The notes: generated by a model not told the origin, from the letters alone. A DNA stretch of 64,000 bases from Bradyrhizobium sp. LHD-71 (GCF_031157255.1 NZ_JAVIFX010000007.1:1-64000), one strand, 5' to 3'; positions 37,682 to 46,695 are shown, numbered from the stretch's first letter. A program made the numbers and translations.

Positions 37682-37794
37682 GCGCGGGGTCTACTGCGCG
37701 CCCGCCAATTTCTCTGTGATACATATCACAATACCCCGCCTCAGGCCGCCGGGATCAGCGCCGGACCCGCCCCTGCCCTTGCATTTCGGGTCGA

Positions 37795-38196
37795 TCAATT
37801 GGCCGCGAGCACGACCGCAAGGCCGAAGCCGGTCAGATGATGCAACGTCTGGTCGATCCCGATCAGCCACCAGAACCACTGGTGATCCATGGTGACGTTG
37901 AACGTCGAAACGCAGAAGCCCTTCACGCGGTCGATGATCAAATGGATCACAAAATCGACGAGCCCGAGGTACCAGAAGCGGGGCGCCAGCACGAGCAGGA
38001 TCGTGACCGCGAGCGCGCCGTGGATCGCGCAGTGAACCAGCAGCGGCAAGGCCCAGCCGGTCTTGGCGTCCTTTCCCGCCGCCATCCACGATGTCTGCAG
38101 AATGAAATCGCCGATCACATGCTTGATCGCGAAAATGACCATCCATGCGGTGAGCGCGCCGACGGCGACCTGCGAAGACATATCAGGCAATATCAT
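37795..38196 (-). CDS. DUF3307 membrane protein
   Basis: Inner-membrane protein of about 133 residues with the DUF3307 pattern: KHVIGDFILQTSWMAAGK (His and Asp/Gln in the first helix), then LLVHCAIHGALAVTILLVL and FVIHLIIDRVKGF. Three to four hydrophobic segments carry polar His/Asp residues in conserved places. Function is unknown; the in-membrane His/Asp pattern hints at a metal site but this is inference. ATG 38196 has GAAGGA about 8 bases upstream, which is better than the frame start at 38256. Confidence 0.8.
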   Translation of the reverse strand: MILPDMSSQVAVGALTAWMVIFAIKHVIGDFILQTSWMAAGKDAKTGWALPLLVHCAIHGALAVTILLVLAPRFWYLGLVDFVIHLIIDRVKGFCVSTFNVTMDHQWFWWLIGIDQTLHHLTGFGLAVVLAAN

Positions 38197-38280
38197 TCTG
38201 ATATTCCTTCGCGTGCACTCATCGATGAGATCACAAATCGCTCCATCATAATGCAAGCCCGCGCGGCTCGCGCTAAGCGT

Positions 38281-39156
38281 TTATGCCGCACCACGCGAGG
38301 TCGCCTGAACAGCAGTCGCGCGAATCTCGGAAATCGTTCGACGCAATTCCTCCCCTGTCGCATCAACCGTCGCTGCACTCCGCACACGCGCGAGAGCTTC
38401 GTCAAGGCGCGGCAGCGCCAGATCGCCGTCGAACACCGGTTTCGCCAGACTATTGACGATCAGATTCCAGTTCGCCAGCGCGAGGCGGTAGCTGGCGCCG
38501 TAGCCGGAAACGAGAGCGATCGAGCGCACGATCTCTGCAGCCGCAGCTGGCTCTTTTATCAACGCGCGATCGATCATGTGTAGCCAGCGCTCGGTGGACG
38601 AACTTTCCTTGACATAACGCAAAGACGTCGGACGAATGCGCCTGAACAGGAGAAAGAGCCTCAACCTCGCCCGGCCTATCGGCCGATCCAGATGGATGCG
38701 CATCCTGCCGCGCAGCATCTTTATCATGGTCAGGCCGTCGGCAATCATCTGCGCCTGATCCCGCGGAAACATCGCGACGAACTCCTCGATCTCGGGCCGG
38801 TACAACTTGTTGGGCGGATCGATCGTGCTGGTTTCGGGAAGCGCCAGCGGCGCCCGGTCGAGCACGATTTGCGCGACACGGATCGGGTCGTTGAAGCTCA
38901 TGCGCCGTGCCAGCAAATCGGCGATCTCGCGAAACAACGCCCGGGAGATGCCGTAACGGTCGTGAAACCGGCCGAGCCGATCGAGGTACAGGGCAGCGTA
39001 GTCGGTGTTCTGGAACTCCACCAGCATGTGGACATGCCTGTCGAGCACGGCCGCAAGATCGTCCGGCACCCCATCGGGCAAGGGTGGAATCTGCCGGCCA
39101 TCCTCGCCAAACAGCCAGTTCGTCAGCGCCCGAAAAGGTTTGAGCGTTTCGGCCAC
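38281..39156 (-). CDS. DUF6537-like soluble protein
   Basis: A 291-residue, mostly helical protein with GTG start. The segments HMLVEFQNTDYAALYLDRLG and LFREIADLLARRMSFNDPIR, followed by VAQIVL, resemble the DUF6537 domain found at the C-terminus of indolepyruvate ferredoxin oxidoreductases. Here it stands alone, without any TPP or Fe-S part. It begins 7 bases after the membrane-anchored CNB gene and is the last gene of the operon beginning at 45476. The family match is by eye and moderate; function in this setting is unknown. Confidence 0.6.
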   Translation of the reverse strand: MAETLKPFRALTNWLFGEDGRQIPPLPDGVPDDLAAVLDRHVHMLVEFQNTDYAALYLDRLGRFHDRYGISRALFREIADLLARRMSFNDPIRVAQIVLDRAPLALPETSTIDPPNKLYRPEIEEFVAMFPRDQAQMIADGLTMIKMLRGRMRIHLDRPIGRARLRLFLLFRRIRPTSLRYVKESSSTERWLHMIDRALIKEPAAAAEIVRSIALVSGYGASYRLALANWNLIVNSLAKPVFDGDLALPRLDEALARVRSAATVDATGEELRRTISEIRATAVQATSRGAA

Positions 39157-39163
39157 GACGGAC

Positions 39164-39826
39164 TCAGGCCGGCTTGTTCGCCGCTTGCGCCTGCGCCGCC
39201 GTCAGTGCGGCGATGCGGGCCTCCGCGCGGTTGAGGTTCTCGAACAGCCGCGCGCTGACCAGTCGCAGAAAATAGAAGCCGAAGGCCGGGTTCTGCACAT
39301 AGAGCTCTTCGACCTGACGATACGTGACGCTGAGCACCAGACCGCTTTCAATGCATTCGAGTGTGCCGGTGCGCTTGTTGGAGGGTGACAGCATGCCCAT
39401 CTCGCCGACCAGCGCACCAACCGGCACCTCCAGGCCCATCTCCACCAGCCGATAACGTCCGCTGACGATGTAGAACATGTCTTCGGCCTTCTCGTCCTTG
39501 TAGAACAGCACCTCGCCCGCTTCACACGGCCGCTCGGTCATGAACGGCTTCAACCAGGCCATCGATAGGTCGCTGTTCACGGAACGCTTCACGTCGCGCA
39601 CGAGCTGCAGCATCTGGTGCAGCCGGTACGAATTCAAGGGCAACAGGACCATGTGCAAGACCATCGTGTGATAATGGCCGTTTGCGAAGGAGAACGTGAT
39701 CAGCGCCAGGTTCGTGAGGATCCCGAAGATGCGTAGCGGGATCATGGTCGTCATCGTGTAGGTCGCGATCAGGAAGATCGACGAGAAGATTCCGCCGGCA
39801 TTGGCTGCAACCTGAGACATATCCAT
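39164..39826 (-). CDS. Membrane-anchored cyclic nucleotide-binding protein
   Basis: A 220-residue protein. Residues 1-75 contain about three hydrophobic helices (GGIFSSIFLIATYTMTTM, FGILTNLALITFSFA, HTMVLHMVLLPLNSYRL). Residues ~85-195 form a cyclic nucleotide-binding (CRP-like) beta-roll (GEVLFYKDEKAEDMFYIVSG, then VGALVGEMGMLSPSNKRTG). The phosphate-binding cassette keeps the G-E and the Arg but is less canonical than usual. There is no DNA-binding domain, so it is an effector or sensor at the membrane, with the general layout of Popeye-type proteins. It lies 37 bases downstream of the CHASE2 cyclase gene, the probable source of its ligand. Confidence 0.85.
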   Translation of the reverse strand: MDMSQVAANAGGIFSSIFLIATYTMTTMIPLRIFGILTNLALITFSFANGHYHTMVLHMVLLPLNSYRLHQMLQLVRDVKRSVNSDLSMAWLKPFMTERPCEAGEVLFYKDEKAEDMFYIVSGRYRLVEMGLEVPVGALVGEMGMLSPSNKRTGTLECIESGLVLSVTYRQVEELYVQNPAFGFYFLRLVSARLFENLNRAEARIAALTAAQAQAANKPA

Positions 39827-39863
39827 GGCGAAAGACTCGATGCTGTGAGAGCTTGAAAGCCGT

Positions 39864-42155
39864 TTATCTGATCACCCGCGCTAGGCCGTGCTGCGCCGGG
39901 GCAGTCAGCTCGGCGATCTTATCACCGAAATGATCGTATAATCCTGACAGTGCCTCGGGCGCGAGCGGACGGCAGGCCGCAAGCGCCACGGCCGCCCCGC
40001 TGGCGTCGCGACCGGCCAACGCCTGCAGCAGCTGGCCGTGGAAGCGTGAGAGTTCGATGAATTGCGGCGTGCGGAATACCGCCTCGTCTCCGGCCAGCGC
40101 ATACAGCTTGGTCGGCGCCGACTTGCCCTTGAGCAGGATTTCGCCCGCCTCGAGCAGCGCGATGCCTTTGGCGACCCGCGCAACCTCCTCAGACACGAGC
40201 AGATCCGTGCCGAAGGACTTGGTAGCCGCCTCGATCCGGGCCGAAACGTTCACGACGTCGCCCATGGCCGAGTAGTTGAAGCGGATTTCCGAACCCATGT
40301 TGCCGACGGCGGCGATTCCGAAGTTGAGGCCGACGCCGATCTTGACCTCAGCTGCGGCGATGCCGCGATCGGCGAAGCCGAACGCGTCATTCGCGTTCAG
40401 TTGTTTCACCACCTCGCGCATCTTCAACGCCGCGCGACAGGCCCGCACCGGATGATCGGCGATCTCCAGGGGCGCATTCCAGAACGCCATGATCGAGTCG
40501 CCGATGTACTTGTCGATCGTGCCAAGTTCGCCCTGGATGGCCTCTGACAACGGCGACAGCAAGGTATTGATGAAGTCCACCAGTTCGGTCGCCGACAACG
40601 CTTCGGAGATCGGCGTGAAGCCCCGCACATCCATGAACATCACGGTGATCTCGCGCGCTTCTCCGCCAAGCTGCATCGCCTGCGGCGAGCTCTCCAGTCG
40701 CGCCAGCAGTTCGGGCGCGAGATATTGCCCGAAGGCCTGACGGACGAACTGTTTCTCCTTGTCGGAGGCGATGCGCAGCGTGCGCTCGATGGCGATGTAC
40801 ATGGTGATCGCGGCAAGCGACGGATAGATCGGATCGAGCAGCAGGCGAAAATGCGAGAAGGCGAACCAGGAGCCGGCAATTGCCAGCGTCAGCGCGACGA
40901 TGCCGGCAATGAATGAGAACTGCGCGCCGAACGACAGCAGCATGATGGCGACGAAGGCGGCGAGCAGCACAGTGCCGATGATCTCGAGCCCGTTCGCCCA
41001 GTCGGGGCGGCTGATGAAATCCTGCCCAAGGATCTGCTCGATCAGCTGCGCATGCACCGCAACGCCCGGCATGATCTGTCCGAGCGGCGTGGCCCGCGCG
41101 TCGGCCAGGCCCGCGGCCGATGTGCCGACCAGAACGATCGCACCGTCGATGCGCGGCTTGACTGTCGCCTCCTTCGCCGGATCGAGCAGATCCTTGACCG
41201 ACACGTAACGTTCCGGGCGATCGCGATCGTAATAGAGCCAGGCCTCGCCGTCATCGGTCAACGGCACGCGGAAGTCCCCGATGCGCATGTCGAGCAGCGC
41301 TGCCCGGCCGCTGTCGGTCTCGCCGCTTGCTCCCGTGCCGCGCACGACGACACCCTTCTGACCCTGCGCGACCCGCAACGCTTCGCCGGCGAGGCTCGGA
41401 TAGATCCGCTCGCCGTCGGAGAACAGCATCGGAATACGTCGGACGACGCCGGATCTGTCGCGCGAGCTGAGATTGATGCCGCCGACCCCGGCTGCTGCCT
41501 CGTCGAGCAGCGGCAGGTTTGCGACCGCGCCGGCAAACGGCGACAGCACGTCGGTCGGCTTGACACCGACAAATGCAAGACCTGCCTTCAGCGCTGGTCG
41601 TGCATCGTTCTGCGAACGGGTCGCCGCAAAACCCAGCACCGCGTTCGCCTTAGCCATGGCCTCGGCAAACATCGTGTCGTGGTCCGGCAGCCTTGCGAGC
41701 AGAGCCATGGTCAGGTCGCGCTCCGGCACGTCGCTCGCCTGCAGGTCACCCGCAATCCGTTTCGGCGTCGTGCGGTCGGGCTCGGGGAAGATCACCGCGA
41801 AAGCGACGGCGCCCGCACCCAATTCCGCAAGGCGGTTGGTAATGGTGGCGAGCCGCGTACGCGGCCAAGGCCACTGGCCATAGGCGGCGATCGAGGCCTC
41901 GTCGATGTCGACGATGCGGACCGGAAAGTCCGCATGGCTGCGCGGCTGCAGGCGCTGATAGGCGTCGAATGTCCGCTCTTGCAGCTCGGTGACGATCCTC
42001 GGGCTTTCGGCGCGAAGCCAGGTCAATGCGGTGAGCACGACCAGCGCCGCGCCGGTCGCCCGGCCGTGTTTGCTGCGAGCGAAGCGGCGCAGACGCGCCG
42101 CGAAAGCAAGGCTTCCGCGCCCGACCAGCAATCTGAACCGCTCGGAAGATGCCAT
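39864..42155 (-). CDS. CHASE2-domain adenylate/guanylate cyclase
   Basis: A transmembrane class III nucleotide cyclase of about 763 residues. A first membrane helix near 20-45 is followed by an extracytoplasmic CHASE2 sensor (about 50-335; VRIVDIDEASIAAYGQWPWP is the domain's usual opening). Three more helices lie near 345-425. The cytosolic catalytic domain covers about 480-690 (ITVMFMDVRGFTPISE with one metal Asp; YIGDSIMAFWNAP with the second). The substrate-selecting residues were not resolved, so cAMP rather than cGMP is the likelier but unproven product. ATG 42155 has AGGAT upstream and is preferred over 42188. Neighbours include two CNB proteins. Confidence 0.92.
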   Translation of the reverse strand: MASSERFRLLVGRGSLAFAARLRRFARSKHGRATGAALVVLTALTWLRAESPRIVTELQERTFDAYQRLQPRSHADFPVRIVDIDEASIAAYGQWPWPRTRLATITNRLAELGAGAVAFAVIFPEPDRTTPKRIAGDLQASDVPERDLTMALLARLPDHDTMFAEAMAKANAVLGFAATRSQNDARPALKAGLAFVGVKPTDVLSPFAGAVANLPLLDEAAAGVGGINLSSRDRSGVVRRIPMLFSDGERIYPSLAGEALRVAQGQKGVVVRGTGASGETDSGRAALLDMRIGDFRVPLTDDGEAWLYYDRDRPERYVSVKDLLDPAKEATVKPRIDGAIVLVGTSAAGLADARATPLGQIMPGVAVHAQLIEQILGQDFISRPDWANGLEIIGTVLLAAFVAIMLLSFGAQFSFIAGIVALTLAIAGSWFAFSHFRLLLDPIYPSLAAITMYIAIERTLRIASDKEKQFVRQAFGQYLAPELLARLESSPQAMQLGGEAREITVMFMDVRGFTPISEALSATELVDFINTLLSPLSEAIQGELGTIDKYIGDSIMAFWNAPLEIADHPVRACRAALKMREVVKQLNANDAFGFADRGIAAAEVKIGVGLNFGIAAVGNMGSEIRFNYSAMGDVVNVSARIEAATKSFGTDLLVSEEVARVAKGIALLEAGEILLKGKSAPTKLYALAGDEAVFRTPQFIELSRFHGQLLQALAGRDASGAAVALAACRPLAPEALSGLYDHFGDKIAELTAPAQHGLARVIR

Positions 42156-42272
42156 GGGTGATCCTCGCCACGATTCATTACCGCTCAATGGCTTGAGAGG
42201 AAACGGCTTTTTGCCTTCCTACCGGTTCCTCGCCGTTGCGGACGACCTGTCGCGGCGGGGCCGGTGGTGCGT

Positions 42273-44135
42273 CTACTGCATGCGGCCCGCAAAGATTCCC
42301 GCGCCGCCATAGTTGCTCGGGCCGTAGATCCGCAAGGCGCCGCCCATCTCGCCGACAGGACTGGTCCGCCCCTGGAAGAACGAGCCGACCACATCCATGG
42401 AGCGGTTGCCGTTCGCCGCGCTCAGTCCCCCGGCGAAGGCGGGCGAGCCGCTGGGAAACACGATCTGGCCCGCATAGTTCGCGCCGTCGAGGTTGGTCAC
42501 GCTGACATTGCCCGTGCGGGCGGCGAAATCGACCGTGTTCTGGAATTGCCCTGCAGCGACGTAGTTCGAGCTGCCATCGTGGATGTTGGCAATCGCATGG
42601 CCGCTATAGGTGGCGCTGCCGGTCGACGGAATATCGCTCGCATTCGCCGGCAAGCGTCCAGCGACCCAGAACATTTCAGCGGTGTCCTTGATCTGCCCGC
42701 CGCTTCCACCCTCGCCGGCGCGTGTGGTCCCGGCAGCCCACAGACCCCATTTCGTGTACTCGCACTGGCAAAATGCGACGCCGACAGTCTGTGATGCTGC
42801 CTGCGACAGCGGCGTGCCGGGCTTGAACTCGACGACGCCGCCGCTGAACTGAGTAACCGCCTGGCTATTGACCGTCGCTACCGGCGCGCCGCTTGAGCTC
42901 GTCGCCGGCAACAGGACGTTTGCACCGGTCGCCAGGTCATTGACGTCAATATTCGCCGTGTTTGGACCGAAAACATAAGTGCCGGACTGATATTCGTCGG
43001 AGGACGAATTCGCGGAGATCCTGTTGTTGTTCGAACCGGACGTGATCTCGCCGGCACGCACAGCGCCGAAAGCCGCCTGTTCGGTCTGCCCCTGTGCATT
43101 TGTCTCAAGAACGCCGACACCGAGCGCCGCAAGTATCGGCCCCAACGGACCGTAGTTGTTGCGCGAGGCCACCAATCCACCCGTGAAGGCCAAGAGAGAC
43201 CGAGGCTCCGAATTCTGGTTCGGAATTTCCTGCGGGGGTGGTGGGGACGGCGGCGGCGGTGGTGGCGGTGGTGGCCTGTTCTCACGCTCGGTGATTTCGG
43301 CTCGCGTCTGACTGGCTGTCGTCTGGATCGTTTGATTGATCGACGAAGCTACGTTCGCCTGAGTGGTGCCGTTGACGATCTGGCTTGCCGCCCTTTGCAG
43401 GTTGGTCGCGATCGCACCGGCGGGCGTGCCGGACGCGGTGGTGCGCGCCTGATTGACCTGTGCGGACGTCGCCCGCGCACCGCCGCCCTGTCCGCCCTGG
43501 CTCTGAAGCAGAGCCAGCATGGCCTGCAAAAATCCGCTCGGCGGCGGCGAAGGATTTGTCGGCGGCGCGCCGCCGCCGAGCGTCTGTGTGTACTCCCCCG
43601 CGGTCAGCATTACGCTTGACGGGCCGGATGTTACATGGCCCTCGCCATAGCCGATGTAGACCGAGCTCGGGCTGAAGATGCCGACGCCGCCGCGAATGCC
43701 GACAACGGCGTTCGGTGTCGTGACCCGCGCATTGCCGGCGTGACTGATTTGTCCGCCGACGAAGCGCATCACGCCCTTCGTCAAAGTTGCCGCGAGCTTG
43801 CCGGTGTTTGAGCTCGGATTGTAGACGTACTCGTCGATCGCCAGATCGCTGTTCGGGCCGATCGTCATCGAGGTTTTGTCGAGAAAGAGCAGCTGCACCG
43901 AGCCTGCGGACGTCGTCTGGATGCGCTCGCGATGCGCTATCGACTGGCCAATGACGATGGTGCGCGCACCGCCCGAGCCTCGCGCCTGCGCTGATGGATT
44001 GACCGCGGCCGCCGTGCCGACCTGCTGCGCAGCAGCGGCGTGCGCGAAGAGCGCGACGCCGGCCGCCGATAGCAGGCCGACAAATCCGGCTTTCGCAGCG
44101 ACGGGACGCACGTCGAAGTCTCGTGTCCTGATCAT
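42273..44135 (-). CDS. Secreted FecR-domain protein with TbpB-like C-terminal barrel
   Basis: An exported 620-residue protein. A signal peptide (LLSAAGVALFAHAAAAQ) without a lipobox Cys is followed by a FecR domain at about 55-165 (IVIGQSIAHRERIQTT, TPNAVVGIRGGVG). A proline-rich linker comes next (PPPPPPPPPSPPPP near 295). The C-terminal ~270 residues are beta-rich with a CQCEYTKWGLW motif. They finish with SATYSGHAIANI and VVGSFFQGRTSPVGEMGGAL, close to the TbpB/lipoprotein beta-barrel used by Slam cargo. The ribosome-binding site overlaps the stop of the Slam-like gene 9 bases upstream. Unlike the anti-sigma FecR at 17.3 kb, it has no membrane helix or sigma-binding domain. Confidence 0.8.
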   Translation of the reverse strand: MIRTRDFDVRPVAAKAGFVGLLSAAGVALFAHAAAAQQVGTAAAVNPSAQARGSGGARTIVIGQSIAHRERIQTTSAGSVQLLFLDKTSMTIGPNSDLAIDEYVYNPSSNTGKLAATLTKGVMRFVGGQISHAGNARVTTPNAVVGIRGGVGIFSPSSVYIGYGEGHVTSGPSSVMLTAGEYTQTLGGGAPPTNPSPPPSGFLQAMLALLQSQGGQGGGARATSAQVNQARTTASGTPAGAIATNLQRAASQIVNGTTQANVASSINQTIQTTASQTRAEITERENRPPPPPPPPPSPPPPQEIPNQNSEPRSLLAFTGGLVASRNNYGPLGPILAALGVGVLETNAQGQTEQAAFGAVRAGEITSGSNNNRISANSSSDEYQSGTYVFGPNTANIDVNDLATGANVLLPATSSSGAPVATVNSQAVTQFSGGVVEFKPGTPLSQAASQTVGVAFCQCEYTKWGLWAAGTTRAGEGGSGGQIKDTAEMFWVAGRLPANASDIPSTGSATYSGHAIANIHDGSSNYVAAGQFQNTVDFAARTGNVSVTNLDGANYAGQIVFPSGSPAFAGGLSAANGNRSMDVVGSFFQGRTSPVGEMGGALRIYGPSNYGGAGIFAGRMQ

Positions 44136-44144
44136 GGCTGTGCC

Positions 44145-45476
44145 TCAGAACCGCGCTGTGGGCCCGAAGGCCACTGTGAAGTTCTTCAAGTCGTAGTTGG
44201 GCAGGTTGGAGTCGATCCACGTATGTGTGATCGTCGTCCGCAACCCGTAGTTCTGATAAAGCTGAACGTCGATGATGCCGCCGACGCGCGCCTCGCGATC
44301 CTTACGGAAGACGAACGGATCGACGATCCAGTTCGGTTCGTCGTAGCGCGTGTCGCTGTAGCCGGCAGTCGGCGTGACCACCACCTGCCGCGGCGCGCCG
44401 TCGAATCCGGGCACGCTGAATTCCATCGGTAGTCCGACATCGGCCGACCAACGATCGTAGCTGTTGTAGTCGAACCGCGCATTGTTGCGATCGAAACCGA
44501 CGCGCGTCGTCAGCCGTACGACGCCGAAGCGCAGCTCCGCATTGATCGCCGCCGTCGTGAGATTGCCCGTCTGTTCGCTTGCGGTCGGGAATTCGTCCGA
44601 ATCGAAGAACCGGCGATGGCGATGCTCGATGTAGCCTTCGGCGAGACCAAAGCTGCCGAGCGGACCACGGATGGAGAAGCCCGCGCCGCCCGATTCGATA
44701 TACTTGTGATGTGCCAGCATCACGCCGGTCCCGATGCCGTAGATCTTGAACGAAGCCTTCTGATCAATCGCGATGCGCGGACCGGCTGTCGCCTCGACGA
44801 TCCCGAGATCGAACTGGGTGAACCTGTGCTGCTGTGAGGCGTAGCCGGTGAAGACAACTTCGAAAGCGTCACCGCGCTTGTTGATCTTGTGAATGTAGTG
44901 CATGGCCGCGACCTGGAACCAATTCCAGTCGGGTGCCCGAGCGAACTTATCGTTGAGGATCGCGTCCTGCCCGATCGCGCGCACGATGAGGCCGTCCGGT
45001 CCGATATTGGCGTTGCTCTGCCACCGTGCGCCGGCATGCGCGAACACGGCGAACTCATACGGCGCCTGCCGCCGGGCGATTTCCGCCAGATAGGCGTTCA
45101 CCTGCGCGCGAATGTCGTTCGGCACATCGCTGCCTTTGATCGCGTCCTGCAGATAGCTGCGCGCGAGATCCCAGGAGCCGAGTTTGAAATAGAGCACGCC
45201 AAGCTCAAGCTTCACCCGCGGCAGGTTCGGGTTGAAGAACAGCATCCGCTCGAGAGCGCCGATCGCGGCCTCATAGTCGCCGCGTACGGCCGCCAACTCG
45301 GCGAACTTGAAGCTGACCTCCAGGTTCGACGGGTTTTGAAACATTTGCTGGAACAGCGCGTCGTAGCTGTCCTTGACGACCGCGGCGGGCGTTTGTGCGA
45401 CCGCGCGCGCGTTGTCCGTCGACAAGGGTGCGGCGAGTACGAACGCAGCCGCAACGATGGTCGAAAAACCCTTCAC
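44145..45476 (-). CDS. TPR plus outer-membrane barrel protein, Slam-like
   Basis: A 443-residue exported protein. A signal peptide (IVAAAFVLAAPLSTDNARA) is followed by periplasmic TPR-like helices at about 40-130 (EVSFKFAELAAVRGDYEAAI, LPRVKLELGVLYFKLGSWDL). The rest, ~140-443, consists of alternating-polarity strands ending in VAFGPTARF, with the terminal aromatic residue of outer-membrane barrels. TPR plus a 14-strand-type barrel is the layout of surface lipoprotein assembly modulators (Slam; DUF560; type XI secretion). It starts with GTG. The next gene encodes a protein with a Slam-cargo-like barrel. The 45477-45747 gap to the divergent CNB gene shows no RNA gene or strong repeat. Confidence 0.8.
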   Translation of the reverse strand: MKGFSTIVAAAFVLAAPLSTDNARAVAQTPAAVVKDSYDALFQQMFQNPSNLEVSFKFAELAAVRGDYEAAIGALERMLFFNPNLPRVKLELGVLYFKLGSWDLARSYLQDAIKGSDVPNDIRAQVNAYLAEIARRQAPYEFAVFAHAGARWQSNANIGPDGLIVRAIGQDAILNDKFARAPDWNWFQVAAMHYIHKINKRGDAFEVVFTGYASQQHRFTQFDLGIVEATAGPRIAIDQKASFKIYGIGTGVMLAHHKYIESGGAGFSIRGPLGSFGLAEGYIEHRHRRFFDSDEFPTASEQTGNLTTAAINAELRFGVVRLTTRVGFDRNNARFDYNSYDRWSADVGLPMEFSVPGFDGAPRQVVVTPTAGYSDTRYDEPNWIVDPFVFRKDREARVGGIIDVQLYQNYGLRTTITHTWIDSNLPNYDLKNFTVAFGPTARF

Positions 45477-45747
45477 GCTTGAAATTGCCCCCTCAAGTCC
45501 GCGGATTGCGGTTCCAGAGCCCCGAAAAAGCCGCGGACCCGACGCCTAAGCGTCAGAAATGATATTTCGGCAACGCGAAAAGAAAAGGAATATTAATAAT
45601 TTGGCGCGGACTTGCCGCGGCATCGTTACTGATTCGCCACACCCTGGGTACGTTATCTGACTGATCGTCCGGCACTTGCAGCTATCGCTGGCCTTGTGTG
45701 TACCATTTGGAAGCAACTTCGGATCTCAAAGGTAGCCCGACGGATCG

Positions 45748-46185
45748 ATGAAGAAAAAATCCGGCCATTTGATTCCGACAGCGGAGCTGGTTCGCAAGGT
45801 CCCGTTCTTCAGCAACCTCGCGCCTGACGCGGTTGTCGACCTCACCAGCATGCTGCGTCGGCTCGAGCTGCCGCCACGCGCGACCGTCGTCGAGAAGGAT
45901 GCGCCAGGCGATTGCATGTACTTCATCGCCTCCGGCGAAGTCGAAGTCGAACTGCCGGGCCGGAAGATCCCGTTGACGCAGGGCAGTTTCTTCGGCGAGC
46001 TCGCGCTTCTCAGCAACTCGGTCAGGACGGCAACGGTCGTCACCAGGACCGACACGACGTTGCTGGTGCTGGACCTGGTCGCCTTCCGAACGCTGATGGC
46101 GCGGCATCACGATCTTGCCGCAGCGATCGATCTGGAAGCCCGACGCCGCACGCGGGAGAATCTGCAGCGAAGCAAAGCGCAGTAG
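45748..46185 (+). CDS. Single-domain cyclic nucleotide-binding protein
   Basis: A 145-residue soluble protein made of one CRP-like cyclic nucleotide-binding domain. It has LVRKVPFFSNLAPDAVVDL at the start, a roll containing DCMYFIASGEVEVE, and a canonical phosphate-binding cassette SFFGELALLSNSVRTATV with the Glu and Arg that hold the cyclic nucleotide. A short basic helix (ARRRTRENLQRSKAQ) ends it; no HTH or enzymatic domain is present. It is divergent from the operon that encodes the CHASE2 cyclase and a second CNB protein, which suggests it is a further receiver of the same signal. Confidence 0.9.
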   Translation: MKKKSGHLIPTAELVRKVPFFSNLAPDAVVDLTSMLRRLELPPRATVVEKDAPGDCMYFIASGEVEVELPGRKIPLTQGSFFGELALLSNSVRTATVVTRTDTTLLVLDLVAFRTLMARHHDLAAAIDLEARRRTRENLQRSKAQ

Positions 46186-46209
46186 ATCGCTTCAATCCAC
46201 GACGAGCTG

Positions 46210-46629
46210 CTACTTGCCTTCCTTCAGCAGTCGGCGGATTTCATCGTACATCTGCAGCGGATCGCGCTGACCATCGCCGCCCGCCAGGGCCACGCTGCTC
46301 AGTCCCTGAACGGCCGCGAGCTCGCGCTTGACGTCATCGACCTTGGCCTGGATACGGCGCTGGCGCTCGTCGATATAAGGCAGCACCTCGTCCTTCGGCA
46401 GCGGTCGCGAAGTTACCGCCACCGTGCCGCTGCCGACCGTCTCGTCGACGACGAAGCGTCCATCCTCCTGCAGCCGCGCGACCCATTTGAAGCGGAATGC
46501 GCCCGACGTCGCAGGCCCGATCCGGGTGTAACCGTCGCGGACGTCGTCAGCGGCAAGCGACTCGGCAATGCGGATGATCTCTTCGATCCGCTCCTCGCCG
46601 TCGCGGGTGGTGTTGTCGTCCGCTTCCAT
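46210..46629 (-). CDS. Hypothetical protein
   Basis: A 139-residue acidic protein of unknown family. N-terminal helices (ERIEEIIRIAESLAADDV) lead to a small beta region (GAFRFKWVARLQEDGRFVVD, GTVAVTSRPL). A likely coiled-coil helix (DERQRRIQAKVDDVKRELAA) and a short final helix (DEIRRLLKEGK) follow. No signal peptide or membrane segment. It is convergent with the CNB gene (24 bases) and follows the PfkB gene on the same strand. Confidence 0.6.
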   Translation of the reverse strand: MEADDNTTRDGEERIEEIIRIAESLAADDVRDGYTRIGPATSGAFRFKWVARLQEDGRFVVDETVGSGTVAVTSRPLPKDEVLPYIDERQRRIQAKVDDVKRELAAVQGLSSVALAGGDGQRDPLQMYDEIRRLLKEGK

Positions 46630-46695
46630 GATCCACTCATGATAGAGCCTACCGCGCCGCCTTGCGCAAGGGGCGGCCCGCCAGCCGCCTGCGTT

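Noticed and set aside
42273-44135. Second FecR-type anti-sigma factor
   Set aside because: It has a signal peptide, no cytosolic sigma-binding part, no internal membrane helix and no sigma gene beside it.
45477-45747. Possible tRNA or small RNA in the divergent gap
   Set aside because: No cloverleaf or conserved T-loop could be built; only weak GC-rich pairing.
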